A stretch of DNA of 43,924 nt from Aureimonas sp. AU4 (GTDB lineage: Bacteria; Pseudomonadota; Alphaproteobacteria; Rhizobiales; Rhizobiaceae): assembly GCF_001463765.1 (NCBI RefSeq), contig NZ_BBWK01000044.1:1-43924 (forward strand), given 5' to 3'. Below the pieces are notes generated by a model. It saw only the letters and a list, made by a program, of their open reading frames with translations. It did no database searches and had not been told where the DNA came from. The position numbers and the translations under genes are program-made. Shown here one piece after another: positions 25,791 through 34,469 of this stretch (the first letter of the stretch is position 1; each line of letters begins with the position of its first letter).

Positions 25791-25976
25791 GAACGCTTCC
25801 CGTGTCGGCGGCTGGGTTTCGGCGCGTCCTCTAACAAGTCCGCGCCCCGCAGGCGAGTGCGCCGCGCGCATGGTGAAGGAACTGTTAATGAGCACTGTTG
25901 CGGCTGGCGCCGAGGTTGCGTTGTCTTCCATCATGGGTTGTGCGGCGAATCGCACGCGCCGGGCAGGGGCGGGTCC

Positions 25977-26774
25977 ATGGGATTACGAGGTTGGGCTCGC
26001 GCGGCCGTGGCTGCGTTGTGTGTGGGCGCGGGCGCGGGCGTGGCTCTTGCCGGTCCGTGGACGCTGCCGGAGGGGCAGGGTCTTGCGATCGCGACGCTTC
26101 TCGGCTCGCAGGCCGACCATCGCTTCGACGCGGCGGGCGCGCTCGGCCCCATGCCGCGCTTCCGCAAGTCCGAGATCCAGGTGCTGGCCGAATACGGCAT
26201 CACGGACCGCTTCACGCTGCGCGGGCGCACCGAGGCGCGGGCGCTGCGCTTCGAGGACCGGCCATCGGCCGACGACACGGGTCTCGGCTTCACGGAGATC
26301 GGCCTGCGCACGCGTCTCCTCCAGCGCGGGCCCCTGGTCCTTTCGGCGGAGGGAAACCTGCGCGGGGCGCAGGCGCGGGCCGTGGAGGGACCGGGCGCCG
26401 ACGGCGGCTTCCGCTTCGAGGCGGAGGCGCGGGGTCTGGCGGGCTACGGCTTCCAGCTTCGCGGCCGGGACGCGTTCGCGGCGGGCGAACTCGCCTACCG
26501 CTTCCGCGCCTCGCGGCCCGACGAGCTGCGCCTCGACCTGACGCTGGGCGTGCGGCCGGTCCCGCGCACGCTGCTTCTGGCTCAGGTCTTCTCGACCTTT
26601 GCGGTCATGGGCGAGGACGGCGTGCCGGCCGGCAGCGACCACAAGCTGCAGCTGAGCGCGGTGCGCGACGTGACCCCCGCCGTGTCGCTCCAGCTCGGCG
26701 GCTTCGCAACCGTCGCTGCCCGCGAGCGGCTCGCCGAGCGCGGACTGCTTCTGGCGCTGTGGCGGCGGTTCTGA
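25977..26774 (+). CDS. Exported protein of unknown function, probable outer-membrane beta-barrel
   Basis: The 265-aa product has a clear signal peptide (1-25, [21 protein letters not shown] then VALA, cleaved before GPWTLPEG). The mature part is built of alternating polar and hydrophobic strands (for example [54 protein letters not shown]) and ends WRRF, an aromatic last residue as in outer-membrane barrels. No enzyme motif is seen. The ATG at 25977 follows an AGGGGCGG run. It is divergent from argB; the 186 bases between hold no gene. Confidence 0.7.
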   Translation: MGLRGWARAAVAALCVGAGAGVALAGPWTLPEGQGLAIATLLGSQADHRFDAAGALGPMPRFRKSEIQVLAEYGITDRFTLRGRTEARALRFEDRPSADDTGLGFTEIGLRTRLLQRGPLVLSAEGNLRGAQARAVEGPGADGGFRFEAEARGLAGYGFQLRGRDAFAAGELAYRFRASRPDELRLDLTLGVRPVPRTLLLAQVFSTFAVMGEDGVPAGSDHKLQLSAVRDVTPAVSLQLGGFATVAARERLAERGLLLALWRRF

Positions 26775-27005
26775 CGAGGGTGATCCGCTACAAGAGCAAC
26801 GCCAAGCGCCCACGGGGACCGCCAAAGATGCTTCGATGCAACAGCGCAGACGGGTGGAAACCGGTCGGTCTGCTTCAAAGCGAATCAACGGAAAAGCGGA
26901 CGCCTGATGGGTCTTATGGTGTATCTCGCGCAGGAGGCTACATCAGAGGAGCTATGGCCGACTTATCCACGCATGTCACGGGAGGTGAGACTTGGTTGAA
27001 CTGAC

Positions 27006-28544
27006 CTACCGCGCGATGCGCACTTGGCTGATTGAGCGTGCGATCCCCGAGAAGGCAGCGGTCAGCTTTGCCGCATCGGTCGCATCGTAATAGTGAGCCC
27101 CATCAGTGGCGCACTTTCGCAGAAGGCTTTTCGCAACCTCCTTTTTGACCATGAAGGCGATCGAATAGATCTCGATGCCCTTCGCCTTCGCGCTCGAACA
27201 GACTGCGGTCGTATCCTCATTGACGCCGTTGATCTGGTTCTCGATCTGGGAAGCATTGCCAGACGGCTCCAAGTGTTTCCCATCGTTCGTTCGTGAGACC
27301 AGCGTGTTGTCGCCATCGGTCATCACGATCATGACCTTGCGTGGAGATCGGTTCTGCGGATCGTAGGCCTCTCCCTCCTCGAATGGCAGTGGAGGCGACA
27401 GGACGTTCAATCCCCATACAATGCCCGACGGGATATGGGTTAGAGCCGTATAGCTGGACGGCTGGTGCGTCATACCAGCGACAGCATCCAACAGGCTCTT
27501 GCGATCGGTGGTGAGGGGAATGATGGGTTGGGCACAGTTCTGACGCGTCTCGACATAGGCTGGGTATCGAGCGGTCGGGCTTGCATCGCTCTGCCGGAGC
27601 GTTCCGGTAACACGGGTACCTACACAGCCGTAGAACTTGTAATTCGTTGTGACCCTGTCGGTTCCGGTGCAGGTGGTTTCAGTCTTTGTCGTCGAGTACT
27701 GCGCGCAGGTCGTGTTGACGGGGCACGAGTAAGACTCGGTAACGCCGTCACGGACGCGCGTACAAGTCTTCGGTTCCGTGTTGTATTTCGAGCAATAAGG
27801 CGCAACGATATTCGTCGTTTTGGTGCACTGCCGGTTACCCTCACCTGTGGTGACCGATCGTTCCTCACCGTTAAGCTGCAGCCACGAGGCCGTCCGTTTG
27901 TCGGCACCAACGTTCACATGGTCGGCGTAGGGGACAAGCGCGATCGAGGTCGTCCCTTGCTTGGACGGATCGTCGGGCAAAAGGGTCTCCACCAGACTTT
28001 TGGCAGCCTTGCGCAAAGTCTGGATTCGCGTCTCGCCCGTGTTCGGATCCTTCTCGATCATGGAGTAGGTGTTGTCCAGGACGAGCGCGACTTCCACGAT
28101 CTGGTCCGGAGCGCGCTTGGTCGTCGTCGACGCGGCGACGTTGACCCGCTCGATATTGGCCAAGCGCATGAAAGTCGTCTCGACGAAGCCGCTCCCATCG
28201 ATGACGATATCTTCAGCGTTCGCGGAGAAACTGGCGACCTCAACACCCTCGATCGTATTGGGCAGGAGATTAGCTAGGACGAAGCTTTCGGCTTGGGACC
28301 GTAGTTTTGTGTCGTCCTGTTCGGTGGAGGCTGCGACAGCCAGGGCCGCAGTGTCGATGGCGTCCTGAAGATGGGACCGCGCCTTGTAGTAGCGCGATCC
28401 GTCGATAGCGAAGCCGACTGCCAGTATCAACGGAACCATCAAAATAGCTGTCATCATGGCGAAGTTGCCTCGCCGGTCAGCAGCAAAGCGTTGCCAAATG
28501 CACTTTCGGCCTGTGTTGATAGGTTTGCGATCGGTGCCGCTCAC
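27006..28544 (-). CDS. TadG-like pilus assembly protein with von Willebrand A domain
   Basis: The 512-aa protein begins with a TadG/TadE-type N-terminus (RRGNFAMMTAILMVPLILAVGFAID, about 24-48: one membrane helix). A helical region and then a vWA domain follow: metal-site DNTYS (157-161, Thr replacing the first Ser of DxSxS) and MTDGDNT (408-414). Inside the vWA domain, at about 228-345, is a Thr-rich insertion with eight cysteines (240, 251, 261, 274, 280, 292, 307, 337), suggesting disulfides outside the cytoplasm. The GTG at 28544 overlaps the stop of the preceding gene as GTGA and has AAGGA upstream, so the two are coupled. Base composition is lower in GC than the surroundings. Confidence 0.82.
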   Translation of the reverse strand: MSGTDRKPINTGRKCIWQRFAADRRGNFAMMTAILMVPLILAVGFAIDGSRYYKARSHLQDAIDTAALAVAASTEQDDTKLRSQAESFVLANLLPNTIEGVEVASFSANAEDIVIDGSGFVETTFMRLANIERVNVAASTTTKRAPDQIVEVALVLDNTYSMIEKDPNTGETRIQTLRKAAKSLVETLLPDDPSKQGTTSIALVPYADHVNVGADKRTASWLQLNGEERSVTTGEGNRQCTKTTNIVAPYCSKYNTEPKTCTRVRDGVTESYSCPVNTTCAQYSTTKTETTCTGTDRVTTNYKFYGCVGTRVTGTLRQSDASPTARYPAYVETRQNCAQPIIPLTTDRKSLLDAVAGMTHQPSSYTALTHIPSGIVWGLNVLSPPLPFEEGEAYDPQNRSPRKVMIVMTDGDNTLVSRTNDGKHLEPSGNASQIENQINGVNEDTTAVCSSAKAKGIEIYSIAFMVKKEVAKSLLRKCATDGAHYYDATDAAKLTAAFSGIARSISQVRIAR

Positions 28545-29092
28545 GAAGTGCAATCCTTGCAGAAGACAGGATCCCGACCACGGAAGCGTCCCTGCGCCTG
28601 CGCCGAAAGATCGAACGACGTCTTGAAGACGTAGGTCATGATCGGGAGGAAATCGTGCTTGGTCTCGGTAATGACCAGCGTGTAATCGCGGAGACGTTCG
28701 AGGTGAGGGGAGAGCTTGTAGTTCGAATTGGCGCCGAGCCGCTCCATACCTCTTGCTACCGACCACTGGACCTTGGCAACGCCGGCGGTATCGATGCGCA
28801 CGGTCGTCACGCGTATATTGATAAGGCTCGTCCTGTACCGGGCCAGCATCACATCTGCCGCGTCGAACGTCTTCTGGACATCCGCTTTGGTGAGTGACGT
28901 CGATTGGGAAACCAAGTCGTTCACGGCCGTGGTCGCGTTCTGCAACTTATGGCTGAAGGTCACGGCACGGGTCAGGTCGACTCCGCCAAGGTAAAGTATC
29001 AGCAAAATTGGAACGGTAACAGCAAATTCGACGGTGCCAACGCCGGACGTACTGCCCAAAAATCTCTGTAACAGGTTGGAAGTGTGCTTCAT
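28541..29092 (-). CDS. TadE-family pilus assembly protein
   Basis: The 183-aa protein has the TadE signature near its N-terminus: GVGTVEFAVTVPILLILYLGGVDLTRA, in which the Glu before a hydrophobic helix marks prepilin-like processing in TadE pseudopilins. The remainder is a periplasmic alpha/beta domain ending in two cysteines (VFCKDCTS). It is the middle gene of a three-gene set: 13 bases separate it from the preceding gene, and its stop overlaps the GTG of the TadG-like gene. Minor pilin or Flp-pilus scaffold roles are inferred from the family. Confidence 0.8.
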   Translation of the reverse strand: MKHTSNLLQRFLGSTSGVGTVEFAVTVPILLILYLGGVDLTRAVTFSHKLQNATTAVNDLVSQSTSLTKADVQKTFDAADVMLARYRTSLINIRVTTVRIDTAGVAKVQWSVARGMERLGANSNYKLSPHLERLRDYTLVITETKHDFLPIMTYVFKTSFDLSAQAQGRFRGRDPVFCKDCTS

Positions 29093-29105
29093 CGTCTTGT
29101 CACGA

Positions 29106-29669
29106 CTAGAAGGGCTCCGTTTGGAAGACCGCGACCGACATCAGAAGGTGCTTATTGTCATCAAGATCGGAGAGGAAGCGATCGACGATGTCCGTGTAGA
29201 GCGGATACTCGTAGAAGACGCGCAAGGCCATGATCTGCCCTGGGTTTCCTCTCTCGAACTGGAACTCGCCGCTCTGCAAACGACCGCTCGCTATGGGGGC
29301 ATCGGTCGGAATCGATGAGAAGCTGGAATACGATCGCAGATCGATCCGGACGTTATCGCAGTTCAGCAGGACGAGAATGTTGCCACATAGATTCTTGCGA
29401 AAGTCTGCTTCTGACTGATTGAGCGTTGCTACCTGGCCCGTCCGAACCGTTCGGCCTGCTCGAGCGGTTGCCTGCTCAAGAGTGATATCTCCGATGAATA
29501 TGCACGCCGTCTCCAAGATCATGAAGATGATGAGGAAGAAGGGTGCCCCGAGGAGGGCGAACTCTACGGCGGCGACGCCATCGCTACTACGATTAAAGTA
29601 TCGAGCAATTCTTGACCAACGCCTTGCTGCGTCCGTCGCAAGTCCCAGCCGAGAGGTAGTGGTTTGCAT
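29106..29669 (-). CDS. TadE/TadF-family pilus assembly protein
   Basis: The 187-aa protein carries a basic N-terminus, then DGVAAVEFALLGAPFFLIIFMILETA (a TadE domain with the Glu-Phe and one helix), followed by ITLEQATARAGRTVRTGQ, typical of TadE. The C-terminal periplasmic part contains two cysteines near CGNILVLLNC. The ATG at 29669 is preferred over the GTG at 29684; neither has a strong ribosome site. It is the first gene of the three-gene operon. The core Flp-pilus genes (tadA, tadB, tadC, rcpC) are not in the window. Confidence 0.78.
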   Translation of the reverse strand: MQTTTSRLGLATDAARRWSRIARYFNRSSDGVAAVEFALLGAPFFLIIFMILETACIFIGDITLEQATARAGRTVRTGQVATLNQSEADFRKNLCGNILVLLNCDNVRIDLRSYSSFSSIPTDAPIASGRLQSGEFQFERGNPGQIMALRVFYEYPLYTDIVDRFLSDLDDNKHLLMSVAVFQTEPF

Positions 29670-30069
29670 GCCGCATGCGTACACGGGTTGTGTGTAGGAT
29701 TAATTGACAACCCTACCCTGGCGACAAGCGGATCAAATCCCCATTGCTCGCACTATCCACGCGATTTACAACTCGAAAGAGGTATTTTTCATCGATAATG
29801 ACCGCTTGGATTGTGTCATGGGTAGCCGATGAGAAGACAGCTCGCACCGCATTGCAGAGGAGTTGTTCAATCTGTGAGCTTTTGGCGCGGCTTGGAGAAA
29901 GCTAAGAACGCGCCAAGGTCACATCGGACCCCAAGATGTAGCGATCATTTGGCGGTAGGGCGATGCCGATGCCTGCTCTAAGGGCGTGCAATGATGCATC
30001 GCTTATGTCACTCCCGGATCGAAACCCGCCAGCCGAGACGATCTCTTCCCGGCTGGCTGGCTGGCGCCG
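29670..30069. other. 400-base intergenic region upstream of the tad genes, AT-richer, no gene
   Basis: This stretch holds the promoter region of the tad-like genes and the 3' flank of the hybrid kinase gene. One line counted by hand (29821-29880) is 53% GC against about 70% in typical coding lines. It contains an inverted repeat TTGGCGCG (29882-29889) / CGCGCCAA (29909-29916) with an inner GCTT/AAGC stem. No open frame with a credible ribosome site was found, and no clear sigma70 promoter. Confidence 0.6.
30027..30066 (-). terminator. Terminator-like inverted repeat after the hybrid kinase gene
   Basis: CGCCAGCC (30027-30034) pairs with GGCTGGCG (30059-30066), with an inner GAGA/TCTC pair and a GGCTGG triple repeat, starting 4 bases past the kinase stop. 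No T run follows on the minus strand, so strength is uncertain. Confidence 0.45.
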
Positions 30070-32742
30070 TCAGACCTTGGCTGCCGTGTCCTTGGCGCTC
30101 GCCGCGCTCCAGTGGGGAAGGGCGGCGAGGACGGTGGCGATCGCCCCTTCCAGGTCCTCCGGCCCGTAGGGCTTGGGCAGGAGCGCGACGTGCGGGGCTT
30201 CCATGTCGAAGCCCTCGACGTGGCGATCGCCCGTGGCGAACACGATGCCGACGCCCGGCTTCACCTCCAGCGCCTGCCGCGCGAGCGCGGGACCCGACAT
30301 GCCCGGCAGGTTGACGTCGGTCACGAGCACGTCGAAGGGCACGGTCTGGATCGCGGTCAGCGCGTCCTCGGCCCGGCCCGCCTCCACCACGACATGGCCG
30401 AGATCCTTCAGCATGTCGGCCGTGTTGAGCCTGATCAGGGCGTCGTCCTCGACGAGAAGGACGGTCGCCTGCGCCAGGCGCGGCGCCTCGATGGCCGGCA
30501 GCGCGCGCGGTGGCGCAGCCGGGGCGGGGGAGACCGGCGTCGCGTGAGCCGCAGGCGCGGGACGCGCGGCGGGCGCCGCCGTGCCGGCGCGGCGCGCCTG
30601 GTTGATCTGTTGCTGGTTGGCGATCGTGTGGCGGATCTTCCGCGCCAGCGCCTCGCGCGTGTAGGGCTTGGACAGGAGGCGCACGCCCGCGTCCAGCCGT
30701 CCGCCGTGGACGATCGAGTTCTCGGTGTAGCCCGAGGTGAAGAGCACCGCGAGGTCGGGCAGGCGCTCGACGGCCTTGCGCGCCATCTCCGGGCTCTTCA
30801 TCGTGCCGGGCATGACGACGTCGGTGAAGAGGACGTCGATCGGGATGCCGCTTTCCACGACGTTGAGCGCCGACTGCGCGTCCACCGCCTTGAGGACGCG
30901 GTAGCCGAGGTCGGTCAGCATCTCGACCACGGTCGCGCGCACCGCCTCGTCGTCCTCCACCACGAGGATCGTCTCCGAGCCGCCCGAGACGGGGCCCGCG
31001 TCGACCTCGACCGCCATGTCCTCGCCCTGGTGGGCGCGGGGCAGGTAGAGCTTGATCGTGGTGCCGTGGCCGACTTCGGAATAGATCTTCACGTGGCCGC
31101 CGGACTGCTTCACGAAGCCGTAGACCATGGACAGGCCGAGGCCCGAGCCCTTGCCTTCCGCCTTGGTCGAGAAGAAGGGCTCGAACACCTTCTCCATGAT
31201 CTCCGGGCTCATGCCGGTTCCCGTGTCGGAGACGGCGAGCATCACGTACTGACCGGGCTCGACGTCGGGATGGTGGCGAACGTAAGCGTCGTCGAGATGG
31301 GCGTTGCCGAGCTCGATCGTCAGCTTGCCCTGGCCGTCCATGGCGTCGCGCGCGTTGATCGCGAGATTCAGGAGCGCGTTCTCGATCTGGGTCGGGTCGA
31401 TGAACGTGTTCCAGAGGCCCCCGCCCACCACGGTCTCGACCTCGACGCCCTCGCCGATCGCGCGGCGCAGCATGTCGTCCATGCCCTGCACGAAGCGCGT
31501 GACGTTGACGACCTTGGGCTCCAGTGCCTGGCGACGGCCGAAGGCGAGGAGCTGGGCGGCGAGCTTGGCGCCGCGCTGAACACCGGCCATGGCGTTCTCG
31601 ACGCGCCGCTCGGCGCGCTCCATCCCCGCCACGTCGCGCAGGAGAAGCTGCAGGTTGCCGGAGACGACCTGCAGGAGGTTGTTGAAGTCGTGGGCGACGC
31701 CGCCCGTCAGCTTGCCGACGGTCTCGAGCTTCTGCGAACGGGCGAGCGCGATCTCGGCCTGGCGCCGCTCGTAGATCTCGGCTGCAATGCGCGTTTCCAG
31801 CGTCTCGTTGAGCTGGCGCAGCTGGTCCTCGGCACGCTGGCGGTGGCGCACCTGGCGCTCCAGCATGGCGGCGTGCTCGGCGAGACGCTCGGCGTTGAGC
31901 CGCTCGTCGGTGACGTCGGTATGGATGCCGACCCACTCGCGCAGCCGGCCGTCCCGGTCGAGGATCGGCACGCCGCGGATCGCGAAGGTGCGCCATTCGC
32001 CCGAGCGCGTGCGCACCCGGTGCTCGTGGATGAAGGTCGCGCGCGCGGCGACCGCCTCGTTCCAGGCAACGACGGTTGCGTCGGCATCCTCGGGGTGGAC
32101 CGCCTTCGCCCAGCCGAAGCCGCGATACTCGGCCTCGCTCTGGCCGGTCAGCGCCTCCCAGCCGGGCTGAGGCCCTTCCATGCGGCCGTCGGCCGAGTTG
32201 GTCCAGAGCGTGCCGTGGATCGCCTCGACCGCGGCGCGGAAGCGCTCGTTGGACACATGGAGCGCGCGCTCGGCGGTCGCGCGCCCCGTGTTCTCCACCA
32301 CCTTGCACAGGACGCCGCCGAAGCCGTCCCCCTCGCGCACGGGCGTGTAGAAGAGATCGAACGTCACCGTCTCGGGCGCGCCGTTGCGGTGGAGCACCAT
32401 CTCCTGGTCGCGGAAGGCGTGGCGGCGGCCGGCCAGCCCCTCGGCCAGGCGCTCGCGGTTCCAGTCCCAGATCTCGGGCCAGATCTCGGGCACGAGACCG
32501 CCGAAGGCGCGCGGGTGCCTGGCGCCGGCGATGTCGACGTAGCCGTCGTTGTAGATCATGACGTGGGAGGGACCCCACATCAGGACCTGCGGCAGGGGCG
32601 CGTCCACCACCGCGTCGGCCATGGTGCGCAGCACCGGCGACCAGCTCTCGCGCGGTCCCAGCGGCGTCGCGGCCCAGTCGAAGGACTCCAGAAGCCGGCG
32701 GGTCTGGCTCGGCTCCGAAGGGAACGGGCTGGGGACGGTCAT
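30070..32742 (-). CDS. Hybrid sensor histidine kinase with two receiver domains
   Basis: The 890-aa cytoplasmic protein has, in order: a PAS-like module (about 1-150; ATPLGPRESW, MWGPSHVMIYNDGYV), a PAS domain (about 165-285; HPEDAD, VRTRSGEW), a coiled coil, and a HisKA domain with GGVAHDFNNLLQVV as the phospho-acceptor site. An HATPase domain follows (NLAINARDAMDGQG, VSDTGTGM, GSGLGLSMVYGF). It ends in two receivers, joined by an Ala/Pro-rich linker, with acceptor aspartates in DVLFTDVVMPG and DVLVTDVNLPG. No DNA-binding output is attached. The ATG at 32742 is assumed; its ribosome site is weak. It is divergent from a single-receiver gene, its likely partner. Confidence 0.87.
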   Translation of the reverse strand: MTVPSPFPSEPSQTRRLLESFDWAATPLGPRESWSPVLRTMADAVVDAPLPQVLMWGPSHVMIYNDGYVDIAGARHPRAFGGLVPEIWPEIWDWNRERLAEGLAGRRHAFRDQEMVLHRNGAPETVTFDLFYTPVREGDGFGGVLCKVVENTGRATAERALHVSNERFRAAVEAIHGTLWTNSADGRMEGPQPGWEALTGQSEAEYRGFGWAKAVHPEDADATVVAWNEAVAARATFIHEHRVRTRSGEWRTFAIRGVPILDRDGRLREWVGIHTDVTDERLNAERLAEHAAMLERQVRHRQRAEDQLRQLNETLETRIAAEIYERRQAEIALARSQKLETVGKLTGGVAHDFNNLLQVVSGNLQLLLRDVAGMERAERRVENAMAGVQRGAKLAAQLLAFGRRQALEPKVVNVTRFVQGMDDMLRRAIGEGVEVETVVGGGLWNTFIDPTQIENALLNLAINARDAMDGQGKLTIELGNAHLDDAYVRHHPDVEPGQYVMLAVSDTGTGMSPEIMEKVFEPFFSTKAEGKGSGLGLSMVYGFVKQSGGHVKIYSEVGHGTTIKLYLPRAHQGEDMAVEVDAGPVSGGSETILVVEDDEAVRATVVEMLTDLGYRVLKAVDAQSALNVVESGIPIDVLFTDVVMPGTMKSPEMARKAVERLPDLAVLFTSGYTENSIVHGGRLDAGVRLLSKPYTREALARKIRHTIANQQQINQARRAGTAAPAARPAPAAHATPVSPAPAAPPRALPAIEAPRLAQATVLLVEDDALIRLNTADMLKDLGHVVVEAGRAEDALTAIQTVPFDVLVTDVNLPGMSGPALARQALEVKPGVGIVFATGDRHVEGFDMEAPHVALLPKPYGPEDLEGAIATVLAALPHWSAASAKDTAAKV

Positions 32743-32878
32743 GGGGGCGGGCGATCCTGGGCGACGGGACGGGGCGCGGAACACGGCGCAGCTCTCCCCA
32801 CTGCCGTCAAAATGCGGCGCGCGCAAGTCTTGCCCGCACGTGCGCGTCACGCGGGTGAGACGTTGCGGCGCGGGAACC

Positions 32879-32894
32879 GCTTGGCCGGCCAAGC
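32879..32894. promoter_or_regulatory. 16-bp perfect palindrome in the kinase/receiver promoter region
   Basis: GCTTGGCCGGCCAAGC is a perfect palindrome, followed on the plus strand by TTTT. It lies about 30 bases before the receiver start codon. It could be an operator shared by the two divergent genes, or fold as GCTTGG-CCGG-CCAAGC-TTTT and act as an attenuator. Confidence 0.5.
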
Positions 32895-32925
32895 TTTTCG
32901 CACATGCGAAGGAGCCTTGCCGCCC

Positions 32926-33324
32926 ATGATCGAATCCCCGCGCCTGTCCGGCCTTGCCGTTCTTCTCGTCGAGGACGACCCCCTGATCGCCGCCGACACG
33001 CTCGAGGCCCTGGAGGAACGGGGCATCGAGGTGACGCTCGCGCGCAGCTTCGAGGAGGGCCGCCGGGCGGTGGAGCGCACGCGCTTCCAGGCCGCCGTCC
33101 TCGACATCGGCCTCGACGAGGATCGCGACGCGCTGCCGCTCGCCGACGCCCTGCAGGGGGCCGGCGTGCCCTTCCTGTTCCACACGGGGCTGGGGGAGCG
33201 GAGCGTGCTGCGCACCCGCTATCCGCGTGCGCCGGTCTGCCGCAAGCCCTGCCGGCCCTTCCATGTCGTGGAGGGGCTGCGCACCGTTCTGGCCGCCGCG
33301 GGCCGCCGGTCGCTGGCGGCCTGA
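32926..33324 (+). CDS. Single-domain response regulator
   Basis: The 132-aa protein is a lone receiver domain: acidic pocket E16-D17-D18 (LLVEDDPL), phospho-acceptor D60 in AAVLDIGL, T87 in FLFHTG and K107 in CRKPC. No output domain follows, so it probably acts in a phosphorelay or by protein binding, as DivK/CpdR-type proteins do. GAAGGAG lies about 12 bases before the ATG, a long spacing; an in-frame TTG three codons earlier would be too close to it. It is divergent from the hybrid kinase and ends only 4 bases from the convergent GntR gene, leaving no room for a terminator. Confidence 0.83.
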   Translation: MIESPRLSGLAVLLVEDDPLIAADTLEALEERGIEVTLARSFEEGRRAVERTRFQAAVLDIGLDEDRDALPLADALQGAGVPFLFHTGLGERSVLRTRYPRAPVCRKPCRPFHVVEGLRTVLAAAGRRSLAA

Positions 33325-33328
33325 GCCT

Positions 33329-34123
33329 TCAGCCCTCGCCGCCTTCGGGCGGAAGCAGGAGGGGCAGCGGGTCCATGCCGACGAGCCGCACCGCCACGGC
33401 GCGCAGGTGGCGGCGCATTTCGGCTTCTGCGCGGGCGGGATCGCGGTCGGTGATCGCCTCGAGAATCGCGGTGTGCTCGGCGCCGAGCCGCTCCAGGCGG
33501 CCGGGCGAGAAGCTCGCCGCCCGCATCTGCCCCCATCGCGCTTCGCGCCGCACGCGCGACAGGAGGTCCAGCATCGACAGGAGGAGCACGTTGCCCGCCA
33601 CTTCCGCGATCGTGCGGTGGAAGTGGCTGTCGAGATCCTCGTAGTCCTGCGCGGAGCGGGCGCCGAAGGTTCGCCCGGCGGCGCGCGCGAGCTGGTCGAG
33701 CTGGGGCTGGGTGGCGCGCATGGCGGCCAGGCGCGCGGCCACGGGCTCGACGGCCAGGCGCGCCTCCATCACCGCGACCGGGCTCGCGAGGCGGCCGAGC
33801 GCGTCCGCCCGCGGCATCTGCGGCTCGACCGGGGCGGGCGGGGCACCCGCGAACGTGCCGAGACCCTGCCGCCGCCAGATGCGGCCCTCGCCCTCGAGCA
33901 CGCTCAAGGCCTCGCGCAGGGCACGCCGCCCGACGCCGAGCTCCTCGGCCAGAACCCGCTCGGGCGGCAGGCGTCCGCCGGGAAAGCCGTCGGCCTCGAT
34001 GCGCCGCCGCAGCTCACGCTCGATGCCGGAGCGCTCCGTGCCCGACGCCGCGTCCGCGTCGCCGTGTCCCGGCGGGCCCGGTTTCCGGCCGGTCGTGCCG
34101 CCGGCCCTTGCATGGTCCTGCAT
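33329..34123 (-). CDS. GntR-family regulator, FadR subfamily
   Basis: The 264-aa protein has an N-terminal winged helix (about 30-100; LPPERVLAEELGVGRRALREALSVLEGEGRI) and a helical FCD ligand domain (about 120-245) with metal-ligand-type residues in DSHFHRTIAEVAGN and EHTAILEAI. The ATG at 34123 has GGAG seven bases upstream; the longer frame is not supported. An extension of about 28 residues rich in Gly, Ala and Pro precedes the DNA-binding part. It is divergent from the peptide-transport operon and is its probable regulator; the ligand may be an amino acid or organic acid. Confidence 0.87.
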   Translation of the reverse strand: MQDHARAGGTTGRKPGPPGHGDADAASGTERSGIERELRRRIEADGFPGGRLPPERVLAEELGVGRRALREALSVLEGEGRIWRRQGLGTFAGAPPAPVEPQMPRADALGRLASPVAVMEARLAVEPVAARLAAMRATQPQLDQLARAAGRTFGARSAQDYEDLDSHFHRTIAEVAGNVLLLSMLDLLSRVRREARWGQMRAASFSPGRLERLGAEHTAILEAITDRDPARAEAEMRRHLRAVAVRLVGMDPLPLLLPPEGGEG

Positions 34124-34469
34124 GCCGCGCTCCGTTCGCACCAATAGGAGAAGGTTCGCATTGGTTTGAGGAAGGCTAGCCGAAGGGCGAGTTGCGGACA
34201 ATCGTCCCGCGACGGGAAGACGAAGCGGCCTCGATGCGGATCAACGGATCGTGAGCGCGGCGCTCGATCCGATGCGCTCCGCCCGAAAGGATCGAAAACG
34301 AGCCCTAAATCCCTGATCCGCTTCCATAGCGGACGGTTCGCATGCGACCTCGGTTGCCTGTGAAACGGTCGTGCTCGCCGGGCGCAGGGCAAAGCTCGCT
34401 CAAAATTTGTGCGCAAACCTTGTCGGGTGAGGATTGCGCCTTGGTTCGCTTTCCGGTTCATTCGCCCGC
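34124..34469. promoter_or_regulatory. Divergent control region between gntR and the peptide ABC operon
   Basis: No gene lies in these 346 bases. GTTCGCA occurs at 34134-34140, 34154-34160 and 34336-34342, and GTTCGCT at 34444-34450. ACCAAT (34140-34145) and ATTGGT (34160-34165) form an inverted repeat close to the gntR start, and TCGCATGCGA (34338-34347) is a perfect palindrome. These are candidate GntR operators; no firm -35/-10 pair was seen. Confidence 0.5.

Noticed and set aside
25878-25903. GGAAC upstream of the exported beta-rich protein
   Set aside because: No CGTT at the required distance.
26828-27004. 58-codon plus-strand frame between the exported protein and the TadG-like gene
   Set aside because: No good ribosome site, no domain, and it lies in the 231-base gap between two convergent genes; kept only as a remote possibility. 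A weak GCAGAC/GTCTGC repeat lies inside it.
32873-32898. GGAAC upstream of the single-receiver gene
   Set aside because: No CGTT-like element at 16-17 bases; the spacing instead contains the 16-bp palindrome.
30112-33324. 1070-codon open frame on the plus strand, antisense to the hybrid kinase
   Set aside because: Its translation is rich in Arg, His, Gly, Asp and Val without domains, as expected for the mirror frame of a GC-rich gene; the minus strand carries a complete, well-recognised kinase.
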